Positions 36,100 to 47,308 are shown, numbered from the stretch's first letter. The stretch is 64,000 nucleotides of DNA from Lysobacteraceae bacterium (GCA_023657465.1 JAGTJX010000001.1:45090-109089), one strand, 5' to 3'. The notes: generated by a model not told the origin, from the letters alone. Made by a program: numbers and translations.

Positions 36100-37824
36100 T
36101 TAAACAGGGTGTTGTTGCTGATTGAGCCTGTAATACTCACCTCTACGAGCGACGAGTTCTTCATGCCTACCCTGTTCAATGATTTGACCCTCTTTTAAGA
36201 CATAGATTTGGTCGGCCTTCTGCACTGTAGAGAGTCTATGGGCAATCATGATTGTGGTTTTACCCACCATGAGTTCGTAAATTGTGTCCTGGATAGCGCG
36301 TTCACTAGCTGTATCCAGGCTCGAGGTCGCTTCATCCAAGATCAGGAGTGGAGCATCTCTTAAAAATGCACGTGCAATGGAAAGCCTCTGCCTCTCACCA
36401 CCCGAGAGTCTTAAACCGCGTTCACCGATAATCGTCTTGAAACCTTGCGATGCTCTCATGATAAAATCATATGCGTGCGCCTTTTTAGCAGCTGTTTCGA
36501 TCTCTTCTGCTGTGGCTGTAGGTTTACCCATACGAATGTTTTCTTCAATCGTATCATTAAAAAGAAACACATCTTGAGAAACGACCGCGATTTGGGATCT
36601 AAGTGAACTCAGAGTGAATTGACCTATGGGAGTCCCATCCATTAATATTTCTCCAGAGGATGGATCATAGAGACGAGGGAGAAGACTCACTAGTGAACTC
36701 TTACCTGCACCGCTTGCTCCCACAAGGGCTACTGTCTCACCTGCTGTAACATTGAAACTAATTCCTCTCAAAACTTCTCTGCTACCACTCTCTGGATAAG
36801 AGAACTTCACTTGTCTGAGCTCTAAAGATTTTTTAAATTCCTTCAATTCCTTCGCTTTTGGAAGCTCCGTAATATTAGACTGCCAAGAGAAAATCTCGAA
36901 TATTCTTTTTGTAGCTGCTGTTGCTTGACTAAACTTCACACTCACTTCGTTTAAGTTTCGAAGAGGTTGAATCATGAGTGCAAACGCACCAAAAAAAGAA
37001 GTGATATCACCCACAGTCATCTGATTATCGATGACTTGGCGTCCACCGTAATAAATCATCGCAGAAATCGCTACTGCAGTGAAAACTTCTGCTAGTGGAT
37101 GAGATGCCTCTTCCACCATTGCAGATTTAAGAAAAACTTTTGCAAATCTCTCAGTGAGTGCCTCATATTTCTCCCGCATGAGATTGCTGATTCCAAATGT
37201 TTGAATGGTGCGAATCCCCACAAAACTTTCTTGAAGTGACGAAAATACCTTTGCGTTTTCTTGAGCCATTTTTGAAATATAGCGCTTCAAATGATGCCCA
37301 CTAAAATAGAAGAGCCATCCTAATAGCGGAAACGTGATCAAAACAAAAAGCGTGAGTCTCCAGTTTAGATAGAGTGCAAATGAAAACAAACCAATGAACT
37401 TGAGTGGCTCACGCACAACTGTGTTTAAATTATAGAGCGCACCATCAATAAACTGAGTATCATTAGTCACTCTTGAGATGAGTTCTCCTGAGCTCTTCTC
37501 CGAGAAGAAGTCTACTGAGAGCTTCATCAGATGTGAATAGAGTGCATCCTTAAGGTCACGATTGGTTTTCACAATCACCACTCGCATGAAATAAAAGTGA
37601 CAAAATCTCACAAAAAAATTGATAACGAAGATTCCAATAATTAAAAACACGATGATGTTCAGTCGATCAGCTTTATGACCGACGAAAACTTCGTCGATGG
37701 CTTGTTTCAGAATGAATGCTTGGTAGGTAGTGACTGCAGAAAGAGGAATCGCCAAAAAAAGCGCTCCAAAAAGAGTGAGTCGATAAGGCTTGATGAATGG
37801 CCAAAGTTTTTTTAGAAAACCCAT
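36100..37824 (-). CDS. MsbA-like ABC exporter (TM-NBD fusion)
   Basis: ABC TM domain plus Walker A 'GASGAGKSSL', signature 'LSGGERQRLSIARA', Walker B 'LLILDEATSSLD'. Confidence 0.94.
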   Translation of the reverse strand: MGFLKKLWPFIKPYRLTLFGALFLAIPLSAVTTYQAFILKQAIDEVFVGHKADRLNIIVFLIIGIFVINFFVRFCHFYFMRVVIVKTNRDLKDALYSHLMKLSVDFFSEKSSGELISRVTNDTQFIDGALYNLNTVVREPLKFIGLFSFALYLNWRLTLFVLITFPLLGWLFYFSGHHLKRYISKMAQENAKVFSSLQESFVGIRTIQTFGISNLMREKYEALTERFAKVFLKSAMVEEASHPLAEVFTAVAISAMIYYGGRQVIDNQMTVGDITSFFGAFALMIQPLRNLNEVSVKFSQATAATKRIFEIFSWQSNITELPKAKELKEFKKSLELRQVKFSYPESGSREVLRGISFNVTAGETVALVGASGAGKSSLVSLLPRLYDPSSGEILMDGTPIGQFTLSSLRSQIAVVSQDVFLFNDTIEENIRMGKPTATAEEIETAAKKAHAYDFIMRASQGFKTIIGERGLRLSGGERQRLSIARAFLRDAPLLILDEATSSLDTASERAIQDTIYELMVGKTTIMIAHRLSTVQKADQIYVLKEGQIIEQGRHEELVARRGEYYRLNQQQHPV

Positions 37825-37889
37825 AAATTTTCAGTCATCATACTGGGTTTAGATTGACGAGTCTAATGGGTTTATGTAGTTTATGACGC

Positions 37890-38432
37890 ATGCATTCAAA
37901 CCGAGCTGTTTTCCTAGACCGAGATGGAACTTTGAATGCAGATCCCGGCTATATCTCTAATCCTGATCAAATTACTGACCTACTACCAGGTGCTATTGAA
38001 GGCCTAAAGAAATTTAAGCAACAAGGTTTCCTTCTTGTCGTAGTATCTAACCAATCAGGTGTAGGGCGAGGACTCATCAAGCCCGAAACTCTCCCGCTCG
38101 TGAACGCAAAAATCAATCAAATCTTAGCTCCACAAGGAATACAAATCGACCGATTCGAAATGTGCACTCATAAACCTGATGAAAACTGCATTTGTAGAAA
38201 ACCACATCCAGGACTCATCCACAGCGCAGCAAAAGCGTTGTCTATTGATGTTTCTCAGTCCGTGATGATCGGCGATCGACTAACGGATCTAGAGTGTGGA
38301 ATCAATGCAGGTTGCAAAACCATTATTCTCATTCGCTCAGGTGATGGCAAAAAAACTGAAGCAAACCTAATCAACGAATTTAAAGTAGATTTTGTTGTCG
38401 ATGATTTGGTAGAAGCCGCTAAACATACTTAA
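37890..38432 (+). CDS. gmhB: D-glycero-beta-D-manno-heptose 1,7-bisphosphate 7-phosphatase
   Basis: 'AVFLDRDGTLNADPGYI', 'VVVSNQSGVGRGLI', 'CTHKPDENCICRKPHPGL', 'MIGDRLTDLECG'. Confidence 0.92.
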   Translation: MHSNRAVFLDRDGTLNADPGYISNPDQITDLLPGAIEGLKKFKQQGFLLVVVSNQSGVGRGLIKPETLPLVNAKINQILAPQGIQIDRFEMCTHKPDENCICRKPHPGLIHSAAKALSIDVSQSVMIGDRLTDLECGINAGCKTIILIRSGDGKKTEANLINEFKVDFVVDDLVEAAKHT

Positions 38433-38970
38433 TTTTTATTACTTCAAACTCAACTTCACCCTTGGGAAGTTGAATCGTAACAGCGTCTCCAACCTTCGAA
38501 TTGAGTAGAGACTTCCCAATCGGTGAACTCCAAGAAATATCTCCACGAGACACATCAACTTCATCCATACCTACAAGGCGATAAGTTTTTACGACATCTT
38601 CTTCATTACGAATCGTAACTGTTGCACCAAATAGTACTCTATCGCTCTTCTGTGTGGATGGATCAACTATCTCTGCGGCATCAAGACGTTTGTTAAGGAA
38701 CCTTACTCTACGATCAATCTCGCGGAGCTTACGTTTACCATAAATATAATCCCCGTTTTCAGAACGATCTCCATTACCCGCCGCCCAATGAATCACTGCT
38801 ACTATTTTGGGACGCTCATCATAAAGGAGTGCTTTAACTTCTTCTTTGAGTTTCTCGTAACATTGAGGAGTCATGTAGTTCTTAAAACCTTGTGGAAGTG
38901 CGCCCTCTTCCCCAGAATCGACCGAATCATCGTCCCCGCCGTCGTCATCTTTTTTGAATGCCTTACTCAT
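38419..38970 (-). CDS. greB: GreA/GreB-type transcription elongation factor
   Basis: 'AAGNGDRSENGDYIYGKRKLREIDRRVRFLNKRLDAAEIVDP', 'ISWSSPIGKSLLNSKVGDAV'. Confidence 0.93.
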   Translation of the reverse strand: MSKAFKKDDDGGDDDSVDSGEEGALPQGFKNYMTPQCYEKLKEEVKALLYDERPKIVAVIHWAAGNGDRSENGDYIYGKRKLREIDRRVRFLNKRLDAAEIVDPSTQKSDRVLFGATVTIRNEEDVVKTYRLVGMDEVDVSRGDISWSSPIGKSLLNSKVGDAVTIQLPKGEVEFEVIKIKYV

Positions 38971-39731
38971 TGAATGAATCTCAAACTCTGAAGTTGATTC
39001 ACGTCTAAACCGGGTAAGTGATAGCAGAGTGACCTCAGTAAAAAATGAAACCCACTCTTCAGTGACTCAAGATCAGACTTAATAATCACCAGTGAATTTT
39101 TAATCGGTTGCGCAGATGCAAAATCCATTTCGAAAACAAAAAGTGGAGACCCTGTAAGTCCAATCGGATCTGAACACTCAGGACATACCCAGCAGACGCG
39201 ATTAAAATCGAGAGTGACTTTTGCCCCCAAGATTCCTTGAATGCTCTGATCGCAAGCCATGCAGGTTTTGAAATTGGGTTTATGTCCTGACCAACCTAAA
39301 ATTTTAGTGAGTACGATACACACTACTGCAAGTACAATCTCTGGAGTTTTGGCTTGATCGAGCTCGTGTAGTGCATTGACATAGAGCTTGAAAAGCTCTG
39401 GAGCTGGAACTCCTGGCTGAGCAATCTTGAGAAAAATTTCGTTTAAGAACGAGCCGTAGCTGAGTTTTTCAAAGTCTCCGGAAATACCACTGAATGTTTT
39501 CTGAACTTCAGCCTCACTGAGATGTCCCCACTCTCCATTTTCAGTTTGAGTAAAACCCATTTTAGAAGCAACGAAGAGCCCTAACGCTGATCCGAATCGC
39601 TTGGACTGCACGGAGTTCTTTGCCATAGCTGATACTAGACCGTAATTCTCAGTCAGCGCGGTTACAATTTTGTGACGATCTTCATAGGCAATGACTTTGA
39701 GCGGAATACCTCGATCGAACTGCTTTACCAT
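38967..39731 (-). CDS. recO: DNA repair protein RecO
   Basis: OB-fold N-terminus 'VIAYEDRHKIVTALTENYGLVSAMAKN' and CxxC 'KTCMACDQ...CWVCPEC'. Confidence 0.85.
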   Translation of the reverse strand: MVKQFDRGIPLKVIAYEDRHKIVTALTENYGLVSAMAKNSVQSKRFGSALGLFVASKMGFTQTENGEWGHLSEAEVQKTFSGISGDFEKLSYGSFLNEIFLKIAQPGVPAPELFKLYVNALHELDQAKTPEIVLAVVCIVLTKILGWSGHKPNFKTCMACDQSIQGILGAKVTLDFNRVCWVCPECSDPIGLTGSPLFVFEMDFASAQPIKNSLVIIKSDLESLKSGFHFLLRSLCYHLPGLDVNQLQSLRFIQ

Positions 39732-42390
39732 TTATTTTAGCTCCACTGATTTTAAAATATATGGATCATAATATTTTTTACGGATTTTGGATATCCGTGG
39801 ACCTAAGATGCTGATCGCCTTTTGATAGACGAGCGGAACGAGAACAATTTCATTTCTCGTAAGTTCCTCATCACATTTTTTAAACCAACTTTCACGTTCT
39901 TTCTCCGACTGTGAGCTTTTTGCAAACATCAATGCGTCGTCATAGGAGGTGGATTGCCACTTCTTCCCATATCTCGCTCCTGTTCCGTAGGGCTCATAAT
40001 AATATGCAGGATCAAAAAACGAACCACTAAAGTCTCTGATCAGGATATGCCAATCTTTTGTATCTCTCATGAGAGCATAGCGCTTCTGATCGGGCTCAAG
40101 TTTGAGTCTCAAATCGATACCGATAGACTTCTTCAGTTCCTTCTTAAGAAACTGCGCAAGCCTTATATTATCTTCTCGTGCTGCATCAAAACAAGGTACA
40201 AGAACATCGAGAGTGACTGTATTAAGTGAGAACATTTCTCTGATAGCTTTTTTAGCAATGACTGGATCGTAAGCTACTCCGCCTTTTGCATCATAAGACA
40301 TAAACCCGGAAGGAACATAACTGCCAGCGGGCACGAATCGTTTTCCCATTTCTTTGGCAAGAGCATCTCTAGGTATCGCTTGAGCGATTGCTTTTCTGAA
40401 TTTTTGTAGACCTGTAGGATATTTGACAAAATTAAACTCTAATCGTTTTGTGAGTTGTGGTGCGTGATAACTCAGAAGTGCGTTCTTAGGAAGCTTAGTC
40501 AGAGACTCAACAGGTGCATGGAACACCATATCTACTTTGTCATTCTTGAGTAATATCAATCCTTCTTCTAAGGCTCCAATCACAAACTCCAATCGATCAA
40601 ATTGAGGTCGAGCAGAGAAGTAGCTTGGATTTCGCTTCAAAGTAAAAGATTGATTTTCGTTATGTTCCGCGAGAGTGAAAGGTCCAAGCGTAATCATCGC
40701 ACCTGGCTTCGTCCAAAGATTAGGACTCTTTGTTACGAGTGACTGTCTAATGGGAAAAAAATTAGGAGAAGCTGTTCTGAGGTACCAATTAAAATTTTGA
40801 GTTTTTAGTTTTACCTCAAGTTCAGAAGTAGAGAGAGCCGTAACTTCTTCAATATCGGCCATCATGTAACTTGTAGAGAATCCATTAGCAGGATTCATCA
40901 CACGCTTCCAGCTCGACACGAAGTCATCAGCACTCAGAGGCTTATCATCGGACCAAAGAATATTTTTATTCAGAGTAAAATTAAACTTTCTACCGTCCTT
41001 TGAAACTCTCCAAGACTGAGCAATGAGGGGATGAACTTTTCCTAGCTCATCAATTTCGATAAGCCCTTCTTGAAGATTAAGAATCACAGGAAAGTCTGCT
41101 GCGCTTGCAGTTTGATTCCAATCCAGAGTCACGACATCTTGCGGAAGAAAAACCCTGAGTGCCTTCTCTCTAAATGCAGCCTGGGCACTATTCACACCCA
41201 GTGAAAATCCTCCGATATATGGACGACCTACGTTGGGTAACACTCCTCCCAACATCAGTAAGATGCTAGAGGCAAAGTAAATACTCATGAATCTTGAGGA
41301 CTTCATAAACTGAGGAAACCGATTCCACCGCATGATAATAGGATAAATCGAAATAGGAAAAAGTGCCCAAAAAGTATGTGCAGAAGGTCCTTTTATTGAG
41401 AATAGAAACATAAAACCTGTGGCTAGCGGCAGAAGCACGACCCAGAGGTCTAGTCGTGATTGTGGTTTCTTAAAATAAAACCTCAAGAGCGTCATAACTA
41501 CAATTAAAACGCTCACTGTCATAGAAATGATAAATACAGGCGTAAGCCAAAGATGATTTCCTACAGTCTCTAGAGCTTGTTGGAATCCCCTTCCCCTCCC
41601 CATAAATCGTGTGATTTCAGCAGTTGGAAAAGTCAGGAAGCGTCCGAACATTTTGAAGAGGTCGCCCACCTTCTCAAAACTAAACACAATATTGGACTCC
41701 AATTGGTCGACATGCCCGACAGAATTCTTCACTCGGTCAATGATGTAAGGAATGAGAGTAATCGTACCTAAGAAACTACCGAGAATGATTTGTATTAGAG
41801 GTTTTTTTTTGCATTGACTTCTCATCAAGGAGCAAGAGTACGAATGCACCGAATCCAAGAATCACAAACGAAAGATGAAGTTGAAATCCTAAAACAAAAG
41901 ACAATCCTAATAAAACATATTGCTTCCTGCTTCTCACTCCAGAAAAAATTTGAGTTGCTGAATAAAACCAAATCGTAGCTGGTAGAAGCATGAGGCTTGA
42001 GTTCAAAGCATCTGAGAATAAAATAGGCCAAGGTGAGAGGAATACAAATGCTGCAAGCATGTCTTGAGACATCTTCAAATCAAGGGTGCGATAAGCCTTA
42101 AAAATAATCCATGCTGAAATCCAAGAGTAAGCGGCACCAGCAAAAGCAAATCCCCAAAGAGCACCACGGGAAATAAAAAGCGGAATTCCTGTCATGAGAT
42201 CAAGTAGTGATCCTGGAATTGAAGTGCCTGAGTAAACCACACGAGCGCCAACTACGCCGAGAACTCCGGTTTGATAAAACTTAAGGGCTGACAAGTATAC
42301 TGCTTCTGCATCCGTAGAGAATTCACCAAATATTGCAAAAACAAATCTCAATGCCAGTCCCAAACCTGCAATGAGATAGATATTTTTCAT
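39732..42390 (-). CDS. GT-C-like polytopic membrane domain fused to an OppA/SBP_bac_5 domain; frame interrupted at A9
   Basis: Track ORFs 41776..42390 and 39732..41858 join as ...LLLLDEKSMQKK|PLIQIILGSFLG... if one A of the A9 (41802-41810) is skipped. The C-terminal half has 'LQEGLIEIDELGKVHPLIAQSWRVSKDGRKFNFTLNKNILWSDDKPLSADDFVSSWKRVMNP'. Confidence 0.8.
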
Positions 42391-43091
42391 GTAAGATGTG
42401 CGATGAGAATTGAAGCAGCTGTTGCAACGTTGAGTGAAGTCACTGCTCCTTGATTCGGAATTGTACAGGTAACGTCGCAGTTTTCTTCCGTAAGCCTTCG
42501 CATTCCTTTTTCTTCATTACCAAGAACCAGGAGCCAGTTACGGTCTTTCTCAATCGTTCGATATGAAGCTTTTGCGTGTTCAGATGAACCCAGAATCCAA
42601 AGACCCTTGTCCTTAGCGAGTTGAAACGCTTGCTGAAGATTGGGTTGGATGCAAAACGGAACGGACTCCAAACCACCAGAAGCAATGTCATATGCGACTG
42701 ATGAGAGGGGAGCAGACCTCTCTTGTGTGAGGATAATTCCATTCAAGCCGAAGAACGAAGCCGTTCTGAAGATCGAACCAATATTTTGAGGATCTTGTAA
42801 ACAATCTAGAGCAAGCCACAAACCCTTACCCTGAAGGAGTTTCTCTAGATTCAATGACTCTCTCTCCTTCACTACTGCTTCAGAACTGGATTCTCTTCCT
42901 GCTTGATCACCGCGCTGTTGTGGAGACTTCCTCTTCCCATCGTGATTGATGGGAATTCTGTGAGAGCGCGCAAGCTCTTCAACTTGAATCCATGCAGCAG
43001 AAGGATGAGTGCTTAAATTTATTTCTGTAACATCTTTAGGTCTTTTTTGAAGTGTTGCTAATACGCTATGAGGGTTTTTAAGAAATAACAT
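42387..43091 (-). CDS. SpoU/TrmH-family RNA methyltransferase (RlmB-like)
   Basis: 'WLALDCLQDPQNIGSIFRTASFFGLNGIIL', 'LVLGNEEKGMRRL', 'IPNQGAVTSLNVATAASILI'. Confidence 0.93.
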   Translation of the reverse strand: MLFLKNPHSVLATLQKRPKDVTEINLSTHPSAAWIQVEELARSHRIPINHDGKRKSPQQRGDQAGRESSSEAVVKERESLNLEKLLQGKGLWLALDCLQDPQNIGSIFRTASFFGLNGIILTQERSAPLSSVAYDIASGGLESVPFCIQPNLQQAFQLAKDKGLWILGSSEHAKASYRTIEKDRNWLLVLGNEEKGMRRLTEENCDVTCTIPNQGAVTSLNVATAASILIAHLT

Positions 43092-43997
43092 TTAGAGATC
43101 TTCTCCTTTAATAACCGCAAGCATTGTATTTCCGACTGCTTGAAGCGTGGATTCAGAAATTTTATCAACTGTATCTTGATGAGTGTGCCAGTGTTCATAA
43201 AATCCACCTGATGATCTCAATTGAATGACATCCATCATGGGAATCTTAAGTGCTTTCATAATATAGAAATGATCATCTGTGATGTAGCTGCCCTGTCTTC
43301 GTTCGAAGTAAGCACTAGTTCCAGCAGTCGACGCTGCAGCCAATACCTTTTCAACTGCCAGTTTTCCCATTTGAAGTGAATATCCCTCAATTGGAAAACG
43401 CGCTCCGGCCGCACCCACCATATCGAGATTCACACCGAATTTTGCAGAGTAGTTTTTTACATGTGGATTCTTAGTCCAATACTGAGAACCCAAGCAATAA
43501 GAGTCTTCCTTATCTGACGTTCCTAAATCTTCAGCATCCCAGAAAATAAGATCGACACCGATCTTAGGCTGAGAAAGGCTTAGGTTTCTTGCCATTTCCA
43601 GAAGCACCGCTACTCCGCTGCCGCCATCATTAGCACCTGGTCCAGGTTTATCTTTATTTTCAGTGTCTTGGTCAGCCCAAGGTCTTGTGTCCCAATGTGC
43701 AGTGAAGAGGATTCTGTTTTTATTTTCAGGATTAATCGATCCGATAATATTTCTGTATTCGCTTTGCTCCACGACTTGAAACTTGAACTGTTTCAGAAGC
43801 CCTACAATCAGATCTCCTGTTTGTTGGTGAGCTTTAGATTTCAAAACTCTAGGACCTGCTTTAGTCTGCATCTCAACTAGTTTTTTAGCAAATGAGCCAT
43901 CAAATCCTAAGGAAGTTGGAATTTTCATTGGAGTGTCGAGACATCCACTAAGCAGCAACATCACTACATTAAGGGTTGCACACCTAAGCACTTTCAC
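43092..43997 (-). CDS. M28-family lipoprotein (glutaminyl cyclase-like / aminopeptidase)
   Basis: Lipobox 'LLLSGC'; 'FTAHWDTRPWAD', 'GANDGGSGVAVLLEMAR', 'DLIFWDAEDLG', 'LDMVGA'. Confidence 0.88.
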   Translation of the reverse strand: MKVLRCATLNVVMLLLSGCLDTPMKIPTSLGFDGSFAKKLVEMQTKAGPRVLKSKAHQQTGDLIVGLLKQFKFQVVEQSEYRNIIGSINPENKNRILFTAHWDTRPWADQDTENKDKPGPGANDGGSGVAVLLEMARNLSLSQPKIGVDLIFWDAEDLGTSDKEDSYCLGSQYWTKNPHVKNYSAKFGVNLDMVGAAGARFPIEGYSLQMGKLAVEKVLAAASTAGTSAYFERRQGSYITDDHFYIMKALKIPMMDVIQLRSSGGFYEHWHTHQDTVDKISESTLQAVGNTMLAVIKGEDL

Positions 43998-44719
43998 TTC
44001 AGTTCCGCTCTAATGTTTTGAATGACTACGTTTGGATCTTTGACTTCAGTGATGGGTCTACCGATCACTAGGATATTCGCTCCTGCTCGCTTCGCTTCTC
44101 CAGGAGTCATGACACGAGACTGGTCATTTGCATCGCTACCTGTAGGTCTAATCCCAGGCGTCACAGTGAGTAAACTTGGATGCGATTGTCGAATCAGAGT
44201 AAGTTCGAGTGGAGAACAAACAACACCGTCTACTTTTGCACGTACACCCAGATCTACTAAACCTAGAACTGACGAAGAAACGCTCTTCGCACCCATTGAG
44301 ACAGCTCCAACCGTATCTCTCCACGAACCTTCGCTAAACGAAGTCAGAACACTCACCCCAAGAATCTTAGGTTTATTTGCGCCATACTTCTCAAGACCGT
44401 TACGAGTCATCTCAATCATTCTCTCTCCCCCCGCTAGATGGAGGGTGAAATACTGAACACCGAGGTCTGCAATTTTTTGTGCGGACTTTTCTACCGTATT
44501 TGGAATGTCATGAAGCTTCAGATCTAAGAAAACTTCGAATCCTTTTTTTACCATTTTCCGGACAAGCTCAGGCCCTGAGAGAGTGAAGAGTTCAAGCCCC
44601 ACTTTTAATACGAGGTTTTTGTCTGATAGAGAATCTACAAACGTTAAAACTTTTGTCTCATCACTAAAATCTAATGCGACACAGATCTTAGTAGGATCTT
44701 GCAAAGATGGCTTTGACAT
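43994..44719 (-). CDS. pyrF: orotidine 5'-phosphate decarboxylase
   Basis: 'ICVALDFSD', '[14 protein letters not shown]', 'VTPGIRP', '[12 protein letters not shown]'. Confidence 0.96.
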   Translation of the reverse strand: MSKPSLQDPTKICVALDFSDETKVLTFVDSLSDKNLVLKVGLELFTLSGPELVRKMVKKGFEVFLDLKLHDIPNTVEKSAQKIADLGVQYFTLHLAGGERMIEMTRNGLEKYGANKPKILGVSVLTSFSEGSWRDTVGAVSMGAKSVSSSVLGLVDLGVRAKVDGVVCSPLELTLIRQSHPSLLTVTPGIRPTGSDANDQSRVMTPGEAKRAGANILVIGRPITEVKDPNVVIQNIRAELK

Positions 44720-46157
44720 TCCCGCCCTTTTTCCCTGTCATGAAACAAGGCTCATCTGTTTTTTGAATCTCTCCAGAACTATCAAACGGAAGACAGCGAA
44801 TAGTCGCTTTGGTTTCTTGCTTAATTTTCTCTTCAAGCTCTCGATCCCCACACCAATTCGCGATGAAAAAACCACCCTCTTCGATTCTCGATTTGAATTC
44901 GTCATAAGTCTTCACTTCGAATGTATTCGCATCACGAAATGTACTAGCTTTTTCTAAAAGTTCTTTCTGCATCAACGGTAAGAGTTTAACGATCGTTTCA
45001 GGAATCGAAGCTAGTGGAAGAAATTTTTTTTTCGAGAGATCCCTGCGAGTGACTACTGCTTGACCCTTATCTAAGTCACGTGGGCCAAGCTCAATTCTGA
45101 TTGGAATTCCGATGAGTTCATATTCAAAGAACTTCCATCCCGCTTGCTTTGTTTCATCCAGATCTACATGAACTTTCACTACCCAAGGAAGCTTTCTCAC
45201 ACCTGGGTCATTCATGATTTGTGCTGCAAGCTTTTCTGCTTCGGCAAGAACACGTGCCTTATCAGCATCCCCTTTGTAGATCGGAACAATGACTACATGG
45301 GTTTGAGAGAGTGCAGGTGGGAGGACTAAACCCTTATCATCTGAATGGGTCATAATCATTCCACCTACGAGACGAGTGGACACTCCCCAACTGGTTTGGA
45401 AAACGTGTTTTTGCTTACCATCTTTATCTAAGAATTTCGTTTCAAAAGCCTTAGCAAAATTAGAGCTAAGATTATGAGAAGTTCCTGCCTGTAGAGCCTT
45501 CTTATCTTGCATCATGGCTTCAATAGAATAAGTTCTGAGAGCTCCAGCAAATTTTTCGCTTTCGGTTTTTTGTCCGTGGACCACAGGCATAGCTAAAACA
45601 TTTTCAGAGAACTCACGGTAAACATCGAGCATGGTACGCGTGAATGTTTCTGCTTCTTCCAACGAACTGTGACAGGTGTGACCTTCTTGCCAGAGAAACT
45701 CTGTCGTACGCAGGAACAATCTCGTACGCATCTCCCATCGCACGACATTCGCCCACTGATTGATGAGGAGAGGAAGATCTCTATAACTCTGAATCCATTT
45801 TGCGAACATTGAGTTAATGATGGTCTCTGAAGTAGGACGTAATACTAGCTTCTCTTCTAGTTCCTTGCCGCCTGCGATGGTGACGACAGCAAGCTGAGGA
45901 GCAAAACCTTCAACGTGCTCCGCTTCTTTTTTCAAAAAACTTTCTGGAATGAGCATTGGAAAATAAGCATTGTTCACGCCTTTGGATTTGAACCGCTGAT
46001 CGAGTTCGCGCTGAATGCGTTCCCAAACCGCGTAACCGTTCGGGCGAATGACCATGCAACCTTTGACAGGTGAATAATCTGCTAGTTTCGCTTGGAGGAC
46101 GATGTCCTGATACCATTGTGAAAAATCTGTTTGTCTGGGTGTTATTTTCTCTGCCAT
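44688..46157 (-). CDS. proS: prolyl-tRNA synthetase, archaeal/eukaryotic-like type
   Basis: '[36 protein letters not shown]', '[17 protein letters not shown]', '[21 protein letters not shown]'; ends in C-terminal tyrosine. Confidence 0.95.
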   Translation of the reverse strand: MAEKITPRQTDFSQWYQDIVLQAKLADYSPVKGCMVIRPNGYAVWERIQRELDQRFKSKGVNNAYFPMLIPESFLKKEAEHVEGFAPQLAVVTIAGGKELEEKLVLRPTSETIINSMFAKWIQSYRDLPLLINQWANVVRWEMRTRLFLRTTEFLWQEGHTCHSSLEEAETFTRTMLDVYREFSENVLAMPVVHGQKTESEKFAGALRTYSIEAMMQDKKALQAGTSHNLSSNFAKAFETKFLDKDGKQKHVFQTSWGVSTRLVGGMIMTHSDDKGLVLPPALSQTHVVIVPIYKGDADKARVLAEAEKLAAQIMNDPGVRKLPWVVKVHVDLDETKQAGWKFFEYELIGIPIRIELGPRDLDKGQAVVTRRDLSKKKFLPLASIPETIVKLLPLMQKELLEKASTFRDANTFEVKTYDEFKSRIEEGGFFIANWCGDRELEEKIKQETKATIRCLPFDSSGEIQKTDEPCFMTGKKGGNVKAIFARSY

Positions 46158-46185
46158 AGGTGGTGACAAGCTACCACATTAACGC

Positions 46186-46620
46186 TTAGCGTCTCAAGCG
46201 TTTCAAGGCGCGATTCACTATCGGCGGAAGATCTGAGAAAAAATCACCTTTCCTGAAGTTCACTTCGACAACTTCACCTGAATTTTCCATTTTTTGGAAT
46301 TCTTTTTTGAGTCTAATAATCGGTCCTACGAGCTTGTCTGATAACCAAATCGTTACGACCAAATTCACAATGATGCCAGCAACAACAGGCCAGAGTGCAG
46401 AACTCAAAATCAGCGTCTTCTGCACAGAGAGGAAATGAAAGAAACCATGCCCAGGAGCCAGTCCCGATGTAACGGCTGATTTCTCCAAAACATCAAATGA
46501 CCTCATCAAAACCATACCCAAAGGTATGAGCGAGCACCCCAAGACCAGAAGCTGTACACCCACCATGACTAACTGAAACTTTGGATAGACTAGAAACTGA
46601 TAACGTTTTTTATTACTCAT
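46186..46620 (-). CDS. small two-TM protein with HAMP-like segment
   Basis: Two hydrophobic helices, then 'LVGPIIRLKKEFQKMENSGEVVEVNFRKGD'; ATG at 46620 overlaps the upstream stop. Confidence 0.7.
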   Translation of the reverse strand: MSNKKRYQFLVYPKFQLVMVGVQLLVLGCSLIPLGMVLMRSFDVLEKSAVTSGLAPGHGFFHFLSVQKTLILSSALWPVVAGIIVNLVVTIWLSDKLVGPIIRLKKEFQKMENSGEVVEVNFRKGDFFSDLPPIVNRALKRLRR

Positions 46621-47245
46621 GATTGCTCTCCTGACGGTTTTGTCTTTCTTGATCTCTGATACTGTTAACTTTAGCTTCAAAAACTGTTTTTAATCTTTCA
46701 ATTTCCACCGAGTATTCTCTGCGTAAATCAGGTGAGATATTTGTATCGATTTCAATAACAGCCTGATAGGCCTCAAGAGGCTGAGCTTCAAAAAGCTCCC
46801 AATCCCGGTTCATCACAGCACCTTGATTGCGAACAAGACCAACATTTTTGGTTATTAAAATAGTTCGTCTCAACGCCGCATACAAATGTGCGGGTTGCTT
46901 TCCTTCAAAAAGGGCATTGAATTCTGGTTCTGTTCTCAGGTCAGCAATTTGTGCTTCCGCGTCTTCAATATTTTCTTTAATCGGGTCTCTATCGCCGTTA
47001 TCGACTGGAGACTCTGGAGCTACCGCTGTCGTAGTGACTACAACCAGTTTTTCAACTGGAGAGATTGCCTCCACTTGCTTTGCTACCGCTTCAAACGAAC
47101 GACTCATTTCTTGAGGCTTGTTTTTCCTCTGCTCATCCAAAACTTGAGCAAGCTCCCTTGCTGCATCGTCCTGCAACTGGACTGCTTTGAGGTACGCGCT
47201 CGTCACAACTGCAAGCAAAGCGAGTGCGTAGAAAAGTTGCTTCAT
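46613..47245 (-). CDS. hypothetical protein with N-terminal signal or anchor
   Basis: 212-aa ORF; 'MKQLFYALALLAVVTSAYLKA'. Confidence 0.7.
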   Translation of the reverse strand: MKQLFYALALLAVVTSAYLKAVQLQDDAARELAQVLDEQRKNKPQEMSRSFEAVAKQVEAISPVEKLVVVTTTAVAPESPVDNGDRDPIKENIEDAEAQIADLRTEPEFNALFEGKQPAHLYAALRRTILITKNVGLVRNQGAVMNRDWELFEAQPLEAYQAVIEIDTNISPDLRREYSVEIERLKTVFEAKVNSIRDQERQNRQESNHE

Positions 47246-47308
47246 GAGCACCCATTGTCCCCCAAAAAAGCCTTGATTTCATGAAAAAAATGTTCGACGC
47301 TGCAGATC

